From: Clitopilus passeckerianus
Lineage: Eukaryota; Basidiomycota; Agaricomycetes; Agaricales; Entolomataceae
Length of the DNA stretch: 64,000 nt
Reading direction: 5' to 3'
NCBI GenBank assembly: GCA_944990035.1
Contig: CALYLX010000116.1
Coordinates: forward strand, 124,001-188,000
A program made the translations under genes and the position numbers. The notes beneath the pieces were generated by a model. It made no database searches and was not told where the DNA came from. It was given only the letters and a program-made list of their open reading frames with translations. This document shows positions 11,302 to 23,904 of the stretch, in pieces (within the stretch, counting starts at the first letter, position 1; each line of letters starts with the position of its first letter).

Positions 11302-14300
11302 ATGTCCAACTGGTCTACTTCGGTGCTATCGACAGCAACCTCCGATACCGAACCGACGATTGTGGTTACCTTTGAAGGTGGAAGGTATATCTTCAATGCT
11401 GGGGAAGGCACAAATCGGGCTTTCGTTCAAGGAAAGCAGAGCTGGAAGAAGACGAAGGGACTGCTGTTTACGGACATCAGCACAAAACGCGCCAGTGGCA
11501 TGGCTGGTACGATTGCTTTCGCTCGAAGAAAAGGATAGCACTAACCAGAAAGTGTCTCCTCTTCTCTAGGTCTACTCATGACATTCGCCGACGCGACGAT
11601 ATCCGACCTTAGCGTCGTAGGGCCGCAAGGACTGTCACACTACCTGGCATCCATGCGTTTTTATACCTTCAGGTAGGTTTGGAGTAACTATATGTGCATT
11701 CATTTACCGAGCTTGGACCAGGGATTCATTATATGTGACACCCACTGAGGCATCACCTACACCAGTAGGAACAGCAGAACCCACTCCCATCCTCAAGGAT
11801 AGCAACGTCACTATATTTGGCATTCCCATTCTCCCTTCCATGTCCTCTTCCCCTCCCGCGGGAATGGAAGTTGAGGGCGAGGATTCCGCAGAAACCAGCT
11901 TCAAACGAAAACGCGACTCAAGCCCTGATGCACCTTCAAAACGTCTGGCAGCTTCCTCCGAGGATGGTGATCATCCCGTGCCTGAAGCAGCCACGGGTGT
12001 CTCTCCCGACGAGTACCGCAAACTTGTCATCTCAAAGATGTTTACGGGCCAAAAACCGGAAGAGCCTAAGGAAGTCAAGGTGGTGGACACCCGGCGGGGG
12101 AAGAAGCACAAGAAAGAGAAACCCCAGAAGGAAAAGAAGGAGAAAGGTAAGAGCTTCTTGCGAGTATGTTCATCAGGCGGAAATTGAACAATATACTACT
12201 AGGTCCCGCTCCAAAAGTGTTTGGTCTTCAACAGGTTGAGGAAGCTCGAATGAGGCGTACCCAGGTACTTCGCACATTAGGTCTATCTACCTTGCTCCGT
12301 TGGTTAACCACCGTCCATCTAGCCTCGACCTATCAACCAAAGAAAGGCAGATACACCTCCCGGTTTTTATGACCGTCTGCCAAAGTTCCAGCAAAACCAT
12401 GCTCAACTACCTGATGGTGCCCTCACAAAACCCACCCTTGCCTACGTCGTAGTGGGACCCCGAGTGCGAGGCAAGTTTGATGTAGCGAAAGCGGAGGAAC
12501 TAGGTGTGAAGGGCCACAATCGGGGTAGGCTGACGCAAGGGGAAACCGTGACCTTCAAGGTCAAAGTTGGGGATGAGGCGATTACAAGGACGGTCAAGCC
12601 GGAGGACCTTATCGGAGAGAGTGAGCCTGCTGGTGTAAGTTTATTTGTGTTGCCCCTTGGCTGAATTCAGCACTAACGGATACTTTCAGGTCGTCATAAT
12701 ACTGGACATACCCACACCTGCGCATATACCTCCTTTAATTGCTTCCTTCCAAGATAACCCATTCTACTCCCGACTATTGTCGCATGATCCTGAGGTTTTG
12801 AAGGAGTACGCTATTCGGTCGGTCTTCCACTTGTGTGGAGAGGGCGTCCTAGAAGACGAAAGATATATTAATTTCATGAATGATTTTGTACCAACTACTC
12901 ACGTGAGTCCTCTTTTAACTACTGTCCCAATACCTACGTGCTTACTGACTCCTGGATTGTAGCATCTAATATCGTCACGTCAACACTCACCAGATCCTGT
13001 AACATTCACAAGTGTCGCATACAATCAACTTCGCCTCAATAAACTCGATCCCACCATCTTCAAGATTCCCAAGCATTCACTAATAGCACCAAAAACACTA
13101 GAAGGTATGCTGCACCGCTCAGTATGTCTTATATACATGCTTACCCATACATTCCTCTCAAGCAATCCCGAATATACCTAGCAATGCACAAATCATGGTT
13201 CCCAATCAACTCACCAAAATCCGGCCTTTCCACCCTCCGCTTGTGAGCTCTTCTGAAGAAATGGGTGACCGATTCCATCCGATTGTTATGGGTGAAGCAG
13301 ATGTTCAGATATCTGAACGAGCTCAAGAGCTATTCGCCGAGGCGACTCAAAACGTTGAAGAGCTCAGTAAAGCGGACAATCTCATCGTGCCGAAGGGGGC
13401 TGAGGTGCAAATCATACCTCTTGGAACGGGGAGTGCTGTACCGACGAAGTATAGGAATGGTATATACTCTTTCATTATGATCAACTGCTCGCCCTGAATA
13501 GCTTTTTAGTCTCCTCTACACTTATACGGATTCCCAACTATGGAAACATTCTTCTGGATGCTGGCGAGGGGACGTGGGGACAGCTGGTCCGCCAGTATGG
13601 TCATGGTAACGGCCCGGCTGGCCCTTCGACTGGAGAAGAGAGTGTCTGGGATGTCTTGCGCGATTTAAAGTGCATATACGTGAGCCATATCCACGCGGAC
13701 CATCATATGGGTCTTGCAAAAATTCTCGCTCAGAGGAAGAAGGTATGACGTTCCCACGATTCCTTCTTACAATGGCTGACACGATATCCCTCCCAGCTGA
13801 AGCCTCCTCCAACTCAACCGCTGTATCTTGTCTCGATCCGCAATATTCACTTGTACCTCCGGGAGATGCAAGACATTGAAGATTTAGGAATCGAAGATCC
13901 CTCAGGAAATGGCGTCATATCGATCATGTCAGAGGCCCTGTTCTGGAAGAAACCAACAGAGTACCAAAAGATAGGGAGATGGGCGGTCAATGGAACTGAG
14001 CCTTGGCTTGATTTAGCGGAGTCAGTCATCTCAATCTTCGACTTGCTCGCAATTCTGACCTCAGGACCGTGCATAGGTCGCAGCGACATGCAGTTGAAAT
14101 GTGTCAGACGCTTGGTCTAGAGGAGTTCTTGACTGTCGATGTAATCCACCGAACTAGGTGTTATGCTGCAGTGGTTAGACATAAGGAGGGGTGGAGCGTC
14201 GTGTATGTAATTTCAAGCATGTTACACACACTTTTGTTGATTGAACTGGCTCGTAGATTCTCTGGAGACACTATGCCCGCAAATTCCCTGGTCTACGGCG

Positions 14301-14764
14301 GCAAAGATGCGACTGTCTTGATTCACGAAGCAACAATGGACAACGACCAAGTGGATATGGCTGCCGCAAAAGCCCATAGTACAGTTGGCCAAGCCCTTGA
14401 TATAGGCAAAAGGTAGTACCTTTCCAATCGCATCTATAGACGTCCTACTAAATTTGTTGTACGCAGGATGAAAGCTGAGCACATTCTCCTTACTCATTTC
14501 TCGGCACGGTACCCAAAGATGCCGCCCTCTCGACTTCGCCCTCCTGAACGAACCGAAGACGTAGATGGCCCCAAGGAACCTGTCGTTGCTCTTGCGTTTG
14601 ACAATGCATGCCTCAAGATTGGCGATCTCTGGAAAGTCAACTATTACATCCAAGCTGTGGAGAGGATCATGGAAGATACTTGGGAGGAGGAAGGAGGCGA
14701 GGAGGCGGAGAAGGAGAAGGAGGCGGAGATATCGGGGATTGCGATGGAAGTCTCGAGGGAGTAG
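11302..14764 (+). CDS. TRZ1: Ribonuclease Z, long form (tRNA 3'-end processing)
   Basis: A multi-exon gene for the long (ELAC2-type) tRNase Z, which cuts the 3' trailer from precursor tRNAs in nucleus and mitochondria. The N-terminal half is a degenerate metallo-beta-lactamase domain (FNAGEGTNRAFVQGKQSWKK; LLMTFADATISDLSVVGP), followed by a Lys/Glu-rich linker near residues 180-240. The C-terminal half is the active one. It begins with VQIIPLGTGSAVPTKYRN and ILLDAGEGTWGQLVRQYG, and carries the metal motif SHIHADHHMG and the switch motif FSGDTMP. These are followed by VLIHEATMDND and the last His box ILLTHFSARYP. The start Met lies just before the first conserved strand. The C-terminus is an acidic Glu-rich tail. 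All catalytic residues I could check are present. It is divergent to the YTP1-like gene and convergent with the P450. Confidence 0.92.
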
Positions 14765-14923
14765 ATCGTTGTTGTTCTCTCATGGGGGTTCACCTCGTAT
14801 AGACACCACTCAATGGAAGACAGTTGCATCACTAAAATTCCACTAAAATCGATTCAAAAAGGCGGCATGCTATAACGCGTTTCGGGGCTACTGATACAGA
14901 TTGGGATTTTAAGTTTTACGTTT

Positions 14924-16800
14924 TCAGACCATTACTGGTTTCACATATGCATGGAGGTTTCGGCCCCTTCGTATAGGAACAAAATATTCTCTGTAAGCAA
15001 TGTTCTCTGGGCTAGAAATATGAATGAGAAGGAGATTTGCAATTATGATGCTGTATGCACACACCTTGGACGGTCCGCTCTCAGGTCTAATTTCCGGAAA
15101 ATGTTTCCGAAAATGAGATAGAGTTCGCACCAGGCTAAGCTGGGGTGAAAAAGTGAGTAGGTATCTGCTAAACCGAGGAAACAGTAACCATACTTAATAC
15201 CAAGACAACTTCTTGGCCCCTTGGAGAACGCTACGAGGTATTTCTCGAGCTCTGAAGACCCCTTCTCAAGCCATCTCTCTGGAATGAATGACTCTGGGCA
15301 AGGAAATATCTCATCGTTCCCATGAACAATTGGGGATGACATGGAAACCACCGTCTGCGAGGGAGAATCAGTCCTGAGCCCTCCATTTGTGACTAGTCAA
15401 GTAACATACGCCTGCTGGTATCAGTTCTCCTGATATTTCAGTGTTCAATGGACCAACAACTCTGGCCAATGGTGTGACAACTCCATGCGCCATTCTTAAC
15501 GATTCCTTGATCACGGCGGTCTAAGAAAATTGTAAGCAACGCAACGTCTGGATATAGGATTGAAAGTATACCAAGTAGGGGAGTTTTTCCAGCCTTTCGT
15601 AGGGCATTGGTGCTGTAGCTTCTGGCCATGCTTCGAGCAGCTCTTCGTATAGCTTCTTGTGGACAGTTGGGGTGATCAGGATGTAATATGCTCCTCCTGT
15701 GCATATGTTTCCGACGGTATCACTTCCAGCAAACCTGAGGTAGAGGCCCTCGTCCAGAAGCCACTTTCTCGACATCGGTGGCATGCGGTGGTTCTCTGTG
15801 GATGGATTGAGAAGATGGTGATAAACGGTTTCGTGGCCAATGCTCTCCAATTTGGAGGGATCCTTGAGAAGGCCGTCGATTTGTTCACCCATCTGTTGAC
15901 GCTGCTCAAGGATTCCAACGCTGCCCGGTTTCAGATAGCCAGCCCAGTCTTCTGGGATACGCAAGAGGAACTTCTGGATGGTCGGAAAGTATTTGAATAT
16001 CCAGATAGTGGGCATTGTAGCATCGATTGCGGCTAACACATCGTTCTCAAAACTGGTGGAAGAAGCAGGAGAAGGTGTCAAGCCGAAGCAGTAGGAGGTG
16101 ACGACGTTCAGGCTAGTGGACCGGAATGCAAGATCGAGATTAGCAGCTGCGCCGGTCTTTGCATAAGCAAGGAGGCGAGTTACAAGATCGTCAACCTGTA
16201 CAACAACCGGCGTTAGAAAAAGGTATCTAGAAGGTGTATGAGCTACCTACTTGTGTCTGCACGACACTCTCAAGTTGCAAGATTGCCTTCCTAGAGAAGA
16301 AGGGTCCAATGAGGTTTCTGCGCTGCGTTGCTTCATGGAAATCGGTCATAGCAAACACAGAAAAGTCGGTCCCAAAGCATTTGTATAAATGTGAATGCTT
16401 CGCAAATTTTGTTCCCATTCCGTAAATCTCATTGTATGCTCGGGGGTCACTGAAGTGAAGCTACATGGAGCTGGGTTAGCGAGAGCTGCCAGCACACGCG
16501 TTCAATCTTACTTCGTTGGGAGAAACGCGGATAATAGGGCCTTGAAAGGAGTCAAGATCAGTCAAATAAAGGCTTGACGGTTGTGCTGAGTTTACCATAG
16601 GTCTTGTGTAGTCGAGCCAAATGGGCTGACCATGCTCCGTCGAGGATTATGTCAAAAAAAGCTTTGTACCAGATCGTGGTGGCTGCCAAGATAGGGCCGG
16701 GATATTTGGAGAGTGGGTGAAGAAAAAGCCTGTAGATCGCAATCCCACTTGTAACCAAAGGGATCACGACAACAGCAATCAGAGGAGCAAGTAAGGCCAT
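14924..16800 (-). CDS. Cytochrome P450 monooxygenase, microsomal
   Basis: A multi-exon minus-strand gene. Residues 1-25 are a hydrophobic signal anchor (ALLAPLIAVVVIPLVTSG), followed by the proline hinge HPLSKYPGP, so the enzyme should sit on the ER facing the cytosol. Further marks are IIRVSPNEVHFSDP, the I-helix motif AGSDTVG (oxygen activation), KESLRMAHG (ExxR), FIPERWLE, and the haem loop FSKGPRSCLGI with the Cys ligand. The last exons give LAWCELYLIFG and PENIAYREYFVP. Met at 16800 was chosen because a TATA-like box lies at 16851-16858; the in-frame Met at 16851 overlaps that box. The sequence resembles fungal benzoate/trichodiene-type P450s, but the substrate cannot be called. No biosynthetic partner genes are adjacent. 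Confidence 0.9.
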
Positions 16801-16850
16801 GCTTCTATTCTGAAGAAGATCTAAACGCTGAGAATGGGACCACCATCGCA

Positions 16851-16858
16851 TTTTTATA
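16851..16858 (-). promoter_or_regulatory. TATA-like box of the P450 gene
   Basis: TATAAAAA read on the minus strand, about 50 nt upstream of the chosen Met at 16800. It argues against the upstream in-frame Met. Confidence 0.5.
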
Positions 16859-16859
16859 G

Positions 16860-17634
16860 GTAGATTATATCCATTCTTTTGTCGAGGAAAGGATTGGCCT
16901 CTCCACCAGTATCGTGGCGTTTACTGCTGTGTCCATGTACCAAAGTAATGGAAGCCAGGAGCGGGCGAATGCCATAAGGTTTGGTATAATCACAAGGAAG
17001 ACGGTCGCCCACACATCACCCAGTAAAAATGAAGCAATGCTTAGCAATGCAACGTGAAAAAGGAGTGAATCAAGTATGGTACCTGAGGACTAATCCAACT
17101 GCAGTCGAGGAAGTCTTTTCAGAGGACATGAACATGCCGTAAGAGTCGCATAAGTAGCCTTCTGCCTGAGGCCAAACAGACGTCTAACTAGTTTTGAAGT
17201 CGAATCTTGGAGATGATGGTGGTTTTGTGATAAGCCCGCCGCTAAGCCCGTGTTGGTGGCGCACATACTGATGATTGCAACGGAGCTCGAACTAGAAAAG
17301 CAGGGTATTCTCGTGGCTTCGCTGTTAAGTAGCTATAGGTCCACGACCGGTACCGATAGGGTTTGATTCGGGCAAAGGAAAAAATTCTGTCCGGCCAAAC
17401 TAGGTATCCACCATCTCGGATTTCTTAATCTAGTAACGCGTGGTCGAATATAACAATTTTCGAGCCAGCGATTAGTTGTACATCGAATGTATCGATCTCT
17501 ATAGTAAAGTATAGTCATGTAATAAATGAGCGTGTAATGGTCAATGACCGGGTAGCATGATTGGTATATGTACTGCGTAAACGAGATGCAAAGGGAAGGA
17601 AAACCAAGGAAAATGAAGTTATTATAGATACAAA
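16860..17634. other. Intergenic between P450 and vezatin-like gene
   Basis: About 770 nt. A 60-codon minus frame at 16865-17047 has hydrophobic stretches but no partner exons or recognisable motif. The rest is AT-rich toward 17330-17640 and probably holds the 3' end of the next gene. Confidence 0.35.
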
Positions 17635-20508
17635 TCATGAAAGGGGTGCTGCCGTATCAGTGCGATGGAAAGCACCACCGGCCCCTTTGAGGGCAGCATC
17701 TGCCATCTTCCTTCTCTTCTCGCCGACCTTCCAGATGACATCCTTGAGTTCCTGAACGACTTCACCTCCCGGTCCCCATTTTTCTCTAGCGACAGGAGGT
17801 TGTGCTTCCGTCCCGTCCCCGAGCCCGACTCCCAGAACGTCGCCACCGCTCTCACGTCGGGCTTTCATGAGCTTGATACGTTCCTCCCTTGTTAGCTTCG
17901 ATTTCTCCCGCTTGAAGGCGCCAGGGGTGCCGGATTCGGCTTCGTACACCTGCTCAATTCCTGGTGGCGGGAGGTGATGTGTGGAGCTGGTGAGCATCAA
18001 ATGGGAAGTAGCGTCGTCTGCGTCCATCATATCGAGATCCTCCGAGGAGGCCACTAAGGCATGGTTTAGCTCGGCGCTGACCTCGTGATCGGAAGGGAAT
18101 TGTGGTGGCTCGGGGTGTTCTGAATCGTCGCTAGTGTCGTGGCTCAGGCCGGGATTCTCGTCTTCGGAATGATCCTCTGGCTCTGGGATAGGGGGGTAGA
18201 CGATATCCATCAACTTTTCCTTCCCCCGCTCGCATTCCCGCAGAGCTAAGCCCAGCTCTCGCCTCAACCTCTCATATGCCTCCAGAGCTTTCGATGTCTC
18301 GGCATCTTCCTCTTCAGCCACACTTGACCGCCTCGGCCGCCTTCTCGTGTCCACATCACCCAAAGTCTCCTCTCTCAATGCCTCCACACATTCGACCAAA
18401 CCCTCCCTTGCATCATCCAGCGCAGACTTGATCGCATCCACATGCACCGCAAACCTCGACAAATGACTCGGCAGGGGCGCAAACGATACACTCCCCTCCC
18501 TCCGCCTCCCACTCGCCATCACAGCCAACCGACTCAACGGCTCCAATCCATCCAAGCTCTCCCCACTCAACCTCCCACTTCTCCTCCGATGCCCACGCCC
18601 AGAATCCGACGTGGGCGTGATAGTCTGATCTCTCAACTTCTGCTGCTCAACTTCCCGCAGCGTGACACCGAGTCGCGAAGCAGTTTCGAGCATGGTGGAT
18701 GTCAATAATGCCATGACGCTCCGGACGTTGTCCCAGTACGCCTCGTCTTCTTCGTCTGCGAAACGTAGTGCTAGGAGGTGCGAGCAGGCGTAGCGCTTTG
18801 AACCTAGGGCGCCTTGGAGGGCGTGGTTGAGCGCGGTGATGGAGAGAGGGTTTCGGGAGGCGTGGATTGGTGTCAGCCGAGACCCTGAGGAAAGTGTTGA
18901 TGAAGCAGGTGTTCTTGGGGAGGGTGTATGGGTTAGAGATGGGGGTGAAGAGAGAGGGCTTGTGAGATAGCTTGGACTCGAGACCACCCTGAGTGCATCC
19001 ATGCCTGCGCTCCTCCGATTTCGGTGGAGTTCCATTGCAGCCATGCCGAATGGCACCAAGCCGTCGGTAGATTGAGAAATGTCAAGGAGGTTGAAAGAAT
19101 CCTCGCTATCCTCTTCGTCATAGAGTTGCTCCTCCTCGTTGACCAATGAAAGCCTCCGCGGGCTGAGAGGGTTACTCTTCAAGGGAGGTGTTGCTGGCGG
19201 ACTGCGCAACCCAGATGAAAATGACGACGGTGAGGACGACGCGCTGTCAAAAATTCCAGCGAGGTCTGACCTCCGTTTTGAATGCCTCCTGAAGGCTTTC
19301 ATCGTCGGACTATCCGTCTCTGACAACTTTGGCGTCCCGTTCCATGTCGCACGTTTATCTGCAATAGGTGTGGGTGTCGTGGTGACTGACTGGGTCCTTC
19401 GGCGAGCCGGAAGAGAATACGGTCGTGGTGAAGACTCCTTGGAGAAACTACCAAAGACCATGGGGGAAGGTGGAGCGTACATCTCAGATAGCTGAGATAG
19501 CATTGATGGTGAGGTGATAGCGGTAAGGATTTGTCGTACATCGTCGTATTGCGACTGGGTAGCGAGAAGCGCGGAATGGAGGGCAATGCGGAGCGATGAA
19601 TAGGGTGATGAACTTGAAGGACCTGAAAATGTGAGGCTGGAGGAGCGTTCAGAATGTGATTTCTGATAGTCAAGGAAGGGTGTGAACGAACCACTGTTCT
19701 TCAGTCTCTATGATACCGGATGCTTCCTGTATCACGGACTCCCATTCATCGCTTGCCGCAATTAATTCGTGAAGTGACTCTAGGGTCTGCGGGACATTCA
19801 GTCCGGGCCACATGGAGATCAGCTCGGCAAGACTCACCAGGAACATGTCATGAGCGAAAGGTTCGTTACTGGTCGAGAAGGCATACAAAGTAAAAGCGAA
19901 TGATACAATAGTGAAGAGGGTATATCCAGCGTGAAGAAAGGCCGCAGAAACAACAAGGGAAAATGAGGGAATTAAATAAGGATATTGAGGTGAAGTGACG
20001 GTTGTTGCAGAGTCAATTTCGTTGAAGTTTACCGGGGTCTGAATAGGCTCCAGTTGCCCAGGAAATTCGACGTGACGAGGGGTGCGACCATGCGCAGGCA
20101 GTAGGCTGACTGTCAGCAGAGATGAGGATATCACGTCGTACTTGAAGCGTTCCGCGAATTGCGTCGAGTGGCTTGACGGGTCCAGTAAGTATAAGAACGA
20201 AACTAACAGCTGCAGATATGTTTTTAAAAGTCTGCTAGTTGAACGCGTCGAAACACACGCACCTCGGAAAGTTGAATCAAAATGAGCGGACGCCATTCTT
20301 CGTTCTCTTCATCCTCGTCCCAGTCTAGCTCTGCAAACGCCATTGGGTCCAGTTCGAGTTCAATCTCGGCGGTCGTGCCAGGCATGGGCTCTCGTGATTC
20401 TCCTGCATCTATCCACAAGTTAGCGTGAAAGCACCATTAGAAGCTTCATTGCCACTGACCGCGTAAATACTGTTCTATTGGGTGCTCATCAAATACAGCT
20501 TGGGCCAT
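17635..20508 (-). CDS. Vezatin/Inp2-like (myosin-binding) membrane protein
   Basis: The minus-strand gene starts MAQAVFDEHPIEQYLR at 20508; short 5' exons give an acidic stretch (ELDPMAFAELDWDEDEENE). They are followed by RPLILIQLSEVRVF, a membrane-like segment TYLQLLVSFLYLLDP, and a strong helix LVVSAAFLHAGYTLFTIVSF. The last exon is long: 622 codons of Ser/Pro-rich linker, then a helical region (LGSKRYACSHLLALRFADEE; VRSVMALLTSTMLETASRLG) with coiled-coil character (YERLRRELGLALRECERGKE). The C-terminus is KLTREERIKLMKARRE plus a Lys-rich helix. This N-terminal transmembrane part followed by a helical C-part fits the fungal vezatin/myosin-binding family (Pfam Vezatin; yeast Inp2 links peroxisomes to myosin V). 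The assignment rests on architecture more than on motif identity, so a myosin or peroxisome role is inference. Confidence 0.6.
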
Positions 20509-21417
20509 TCATCCAATGCTCTCTCAAGCCTTGACTATTGTCGTCGTTGTAGTGTCGTTTCTTGCAGTACCGTTAAAAAAAGAAAGAATGCGGGGATGTA
20601 GAAGTTGCAACACAGAAAGCTTGCCAACCGCTAGTTAAGCACTCGAGCAATGAACAGGTAGACCTTGAGAGCCATCATCAATTCTGCAAGCGGGTCGGGA
20701 TTAGGTAAGCCATTTTCCTTTCACAGCTAACTCGGACAGTCTGCTGAACATACGGCCGTACAGAAACCATGGAAGATATGTTGTCGGAATAAAACATACG
20801 ATATGCTCAAATAACGATTAGACAGCCCAAGACGCCCATATTGGTGGAATTGCTGCGCTGAGCAACTGGGCGAGTTCTTGCCCCACTTGGCTCATTGTTC
20901 GGCTAACACTTCGTTGCTACGCAGACAGACCTCCAAGAATAGTCAGAGCGTGGCTTCACTCAAAGGTTTCTTGCTAGCGGCAATGTTCTGTGTGTCTTTT
21001 TCACGCTAGCCATTTTTGGTTTTAGCTTTAAGAAATTTTTGAAAATTTCTCCATGGCTCGTTCGAACCTTTCAGAACACGCTGCAAGGGTGTGTGAGGCT
21101 GGAAGTCATCATAGCAATCCAGAAAACATACAAACACAAGTGAAATAACTGCCCAAGCACCGAATCGGAAGTGACTGGGCACCACTGAGCGCTCGCAGAG
21201 TGGCGCAAACGCAAAGGAAATTCACGGATTTAGCTCCTTGGCAAATTCACGTGACCCAATTATCGCAAATCTTCCCAGGCAGGCTTCCGTTTCCCACCCG
21301 CTTCGCCCGCTTTGTTGTCGTCGTCGCCTTTTAGCCTCTCCCCCCCACCTCTTCGCGGTCTCGACGCCGTTCCCCACGTTCTTTTTACATCTCATTCTTT
21401 AACAAAAAAGCCTTATC
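20509..21417. other. Divergent upstream region
   Basis: About 900 nt between the vezatin-like gene (minus) and the wall-sensor-like gene (plus). The right end (21290-21410) is C/T-rich, as is common just upstream of highly expressed fungal genes. No other gene is seen. Confidence 0.4.
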
Positions 21418-22797
21418 ATGACGCTTCACAACCGCCAGCTTCCCGGTCACCGTCTTGTGGCCCGACAACGAAATGGAGGAGGCATCTTCGATGTCCCTGA
21501 CGGTGAAGGCAACGGTCACGACGGACCTGGGGGTGGTAATGGTGGTTCATCCAGCTCGGATCCTGGACCAACCTCCCGTACGTGCTTGGTTCTTGACTAG
21601 TTGATAACGGAGCCGCTAATAAGTCGTCTACAGAACCTACATCATCCTCGATTCCCAGCACCACCTCCAAGCCTACGCCATCCACAACGAAGACTCGCCA
21701 GCCCCCGACCACCACCAAAGAGCCCGAGACCACTTCAACCTCATCTGAGGCTAAACCTACGACGACATCCGATACTGCCACTAGCTCTGACTCTTCAACA
21801 TCAATCTCGTCCACGACTTCATCATCGAAAACTTCGATTTCCGTACGTATTCAATTACTCACTTCCGTTTAAAAATTGAACTAACCTAACTTATCATCAG
21901 CCGGTGATTGTTACAGCCCCTCCCGTCATCAAGACCACCACAAGCTCTGGACTTCTACTTCCTTCGACTACCATCTCAGCTGAGCCCTCCGCCACAACTA
22001 GCGCTGCGCCTTCTGGCGCTAGCACTGGCACCATCATTGGTGGCGTCGTTGGTGGCCTCGCTGCCATTGCTGCCATTGGTATCATCGTTGCCTTCATTCT
22101 GGTATGGTGCATTTTAGCCTTCATTCCGTAACGTTACCTGACATTTTTTTGACAGCGCCGCATGCGCAAACGCCATGAGGAGGAGGAAGAGTTCAATTCA
22201 GACGATTTCATCAGACCTCCCAATATGTCCGAGCCCGAGTTTCAGCGATCAAGCACGTTCGATCCCAACCCACCTAACATGGCTCAGCTTGGCCGCAACG
22301 AAATCATTTCTACCTACTCCAGCCCTGGAATGGCCGGTCACGGTGCCTATACCTACGCACAAGACGGATCCGCTCCAGTCAGTGCTGGAAGCAGCAACGG
22401 TGGAATGCAAGAACGCTCCAACTACGTCTATGGCCAAGGCTACGAGGGAGATGACAACCTCAGCGATCACGCTCATGGTGTCTACAGCTCAGAACCCCAA
22501 GTTCAAGCTGCCTACAACCCTGAAGCTTACGGTTCTTACGCATACTCGACTGAGGGCCAAATGGCTGCTCCAGGTGGCTACATGAACTACCACCAGAACG
22601 AGGTTCAGCACGGCTACACTCATGGTGGAGATGGCGACTTTGCGCCGCTCTCTTCACCGTATGACAATGCGCCCCCTGCTGCCGCTTCGCATGGCCCACC
22701 TCCCGCGTTGGTTGCAGGTGGTCCAGCAGTCGCTGCTGGGAGAGGTACGAACACACGGTCGGTGTATGACGACGCTGATGCCTATGGCGGAATCTAA
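21418..22797 (+). CDS. Ser/Thr-rich single-pass membrane protein (Mid2/SKG6-like)
   Basis: Four exons starting MTLHNRQLPGHRLVARQRNG at 21418. An N-terminal Gly-rich stretch is followed by a long Ser/Thr/Pro-rich region (exons 2-3) likely to be O-mannosylated outside the membrane. One transmembrane helix follows (TIIGGVVGGLAAIAAIGIIV), then a basic stop-transfer (RRMRKRHEEEEE). The cytosolic tail is Tyr/Gly/Asn-rich, about 200 residues, and ends in SVYDDADAYGGI. The layout is that of fungal cell-wall stress sensors (Mid2, SKG6/AXL2 families). There is no clear cleavable signal peptide, so it may be a signal-anchor protein. The gene at 47759-49431 has the same layout and almost the same C-terminal motif and is a paralogue. 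Confidence 0.75.
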
Positions 22798-23904
22798 ACT
22801 ATACCATTTGTGACATTACACTCCCCATTCTTCGCCTACTATGCTGCGATTTCTTGTGCCATAGATTTTTCTTGTGAAACAGGCCTGTGATGTTTCGTCC
22901 ACTCTTTAGTTCTGATTCCACACCAATCACCGCAGCACGCTCACGCTCCCGTCCCCGTTGTTACCTTGGCACTTGGCATCACCTTCCTCCCACCTTCCGC
23001 TGACCTCACCTCTTTCCTCCTGGACGAAGAAATACGCATGTACACACGAACCCTTTTTCGCATTGATATATCTAATCCCTTGCTGGTCGTGATTCACTTG
23101 TTCTAGTTGTTCCCCGCTTCCTCGTCTAACCTCTCCTCTATATTTCCTCTATAATCTCTTCTTTTTTTTCTGTTATTTATCCTTTTCTGTTCATCTTCTG
23201 CTTCTCCTCTCGGTCTCGTTTGGTCTCATACTGGATTATCTTGTTCACCCATGTATCATGTATGAATTGCACCCTCTTCACCCTTATCCTCCGTCCTCCT
23301 CCATCCCCTCAATCACACCCTCTACCCTCCTCCTCATGCTTCGGTTCGTCTTGACAACACGTACTGTATACCATGACCAAAGCCTGTCTACTCCCTATGC
23401 CCCCGCCGTCCATCAAATCTCCCGCTGGTCGTTCCCGTTGTACTTACATCCTCCACCTCGTTCAAACACTTGTATAGAGTACGTACAAGGGATTTTTGCG
23501 TAAGGGTTTGTTACTAGTTATTAGGTTAGGTTAGTTTGGGACGGTGATGTCTTTGGTGACCTTGAAACCAGTATACCAGAAATTCATGCGTGTGTTATGT
23601 GTGTGCTATGAATCTTGTTGTAAGCATGGGGTTTAGAAGGCTGATGTGGTTTAGGTGGATCAAGTGCAATATGGACTCGACGCCAGTCTGAACGCCGATC
23701 GTTGAGGAAGCACTGCAAGCTGGGTTCTTAGGCAAGATTTTGGCTTAGAGTTAATAATATTGGTGAAATTGCGCTAGAAATACATTGGAAACAGAAATGG
23801 AACTATGGATTATATAGCACAATATAGAATGTTTCTACCAGAACGTGTACTGGTAGGCAACCAGGAACCTAACAAATGAAGAATGTAAGAAGAACAAAAC
23901 CACG
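22798..23904. other. Intergenic with pyrimidine-rich tract
   Basis: About 1.1 kb between two convergent genes. From roughly 22920 to 23340 the plus strand is strongly C/T-rich with no coding frame. It could be a long 3' UTR or a spacer. No gene is seen. Confidence 0.4.

Noticed and set aside
16865..17047. Short hydrophobic minus frame as a small membrane protein
   Set aside because: No conserved motif; lies in the P450 upstream region.
22920..23340. Pyrimidine-rich tract as a possible retroelement polypurine tract or telomere-like repeat
   Set aside because: No unit repeat, no flanking terminal repeats and no reverse-transcriptase sequence nearby; looks like ordinary C/T-rich fungal intergenic DNA.
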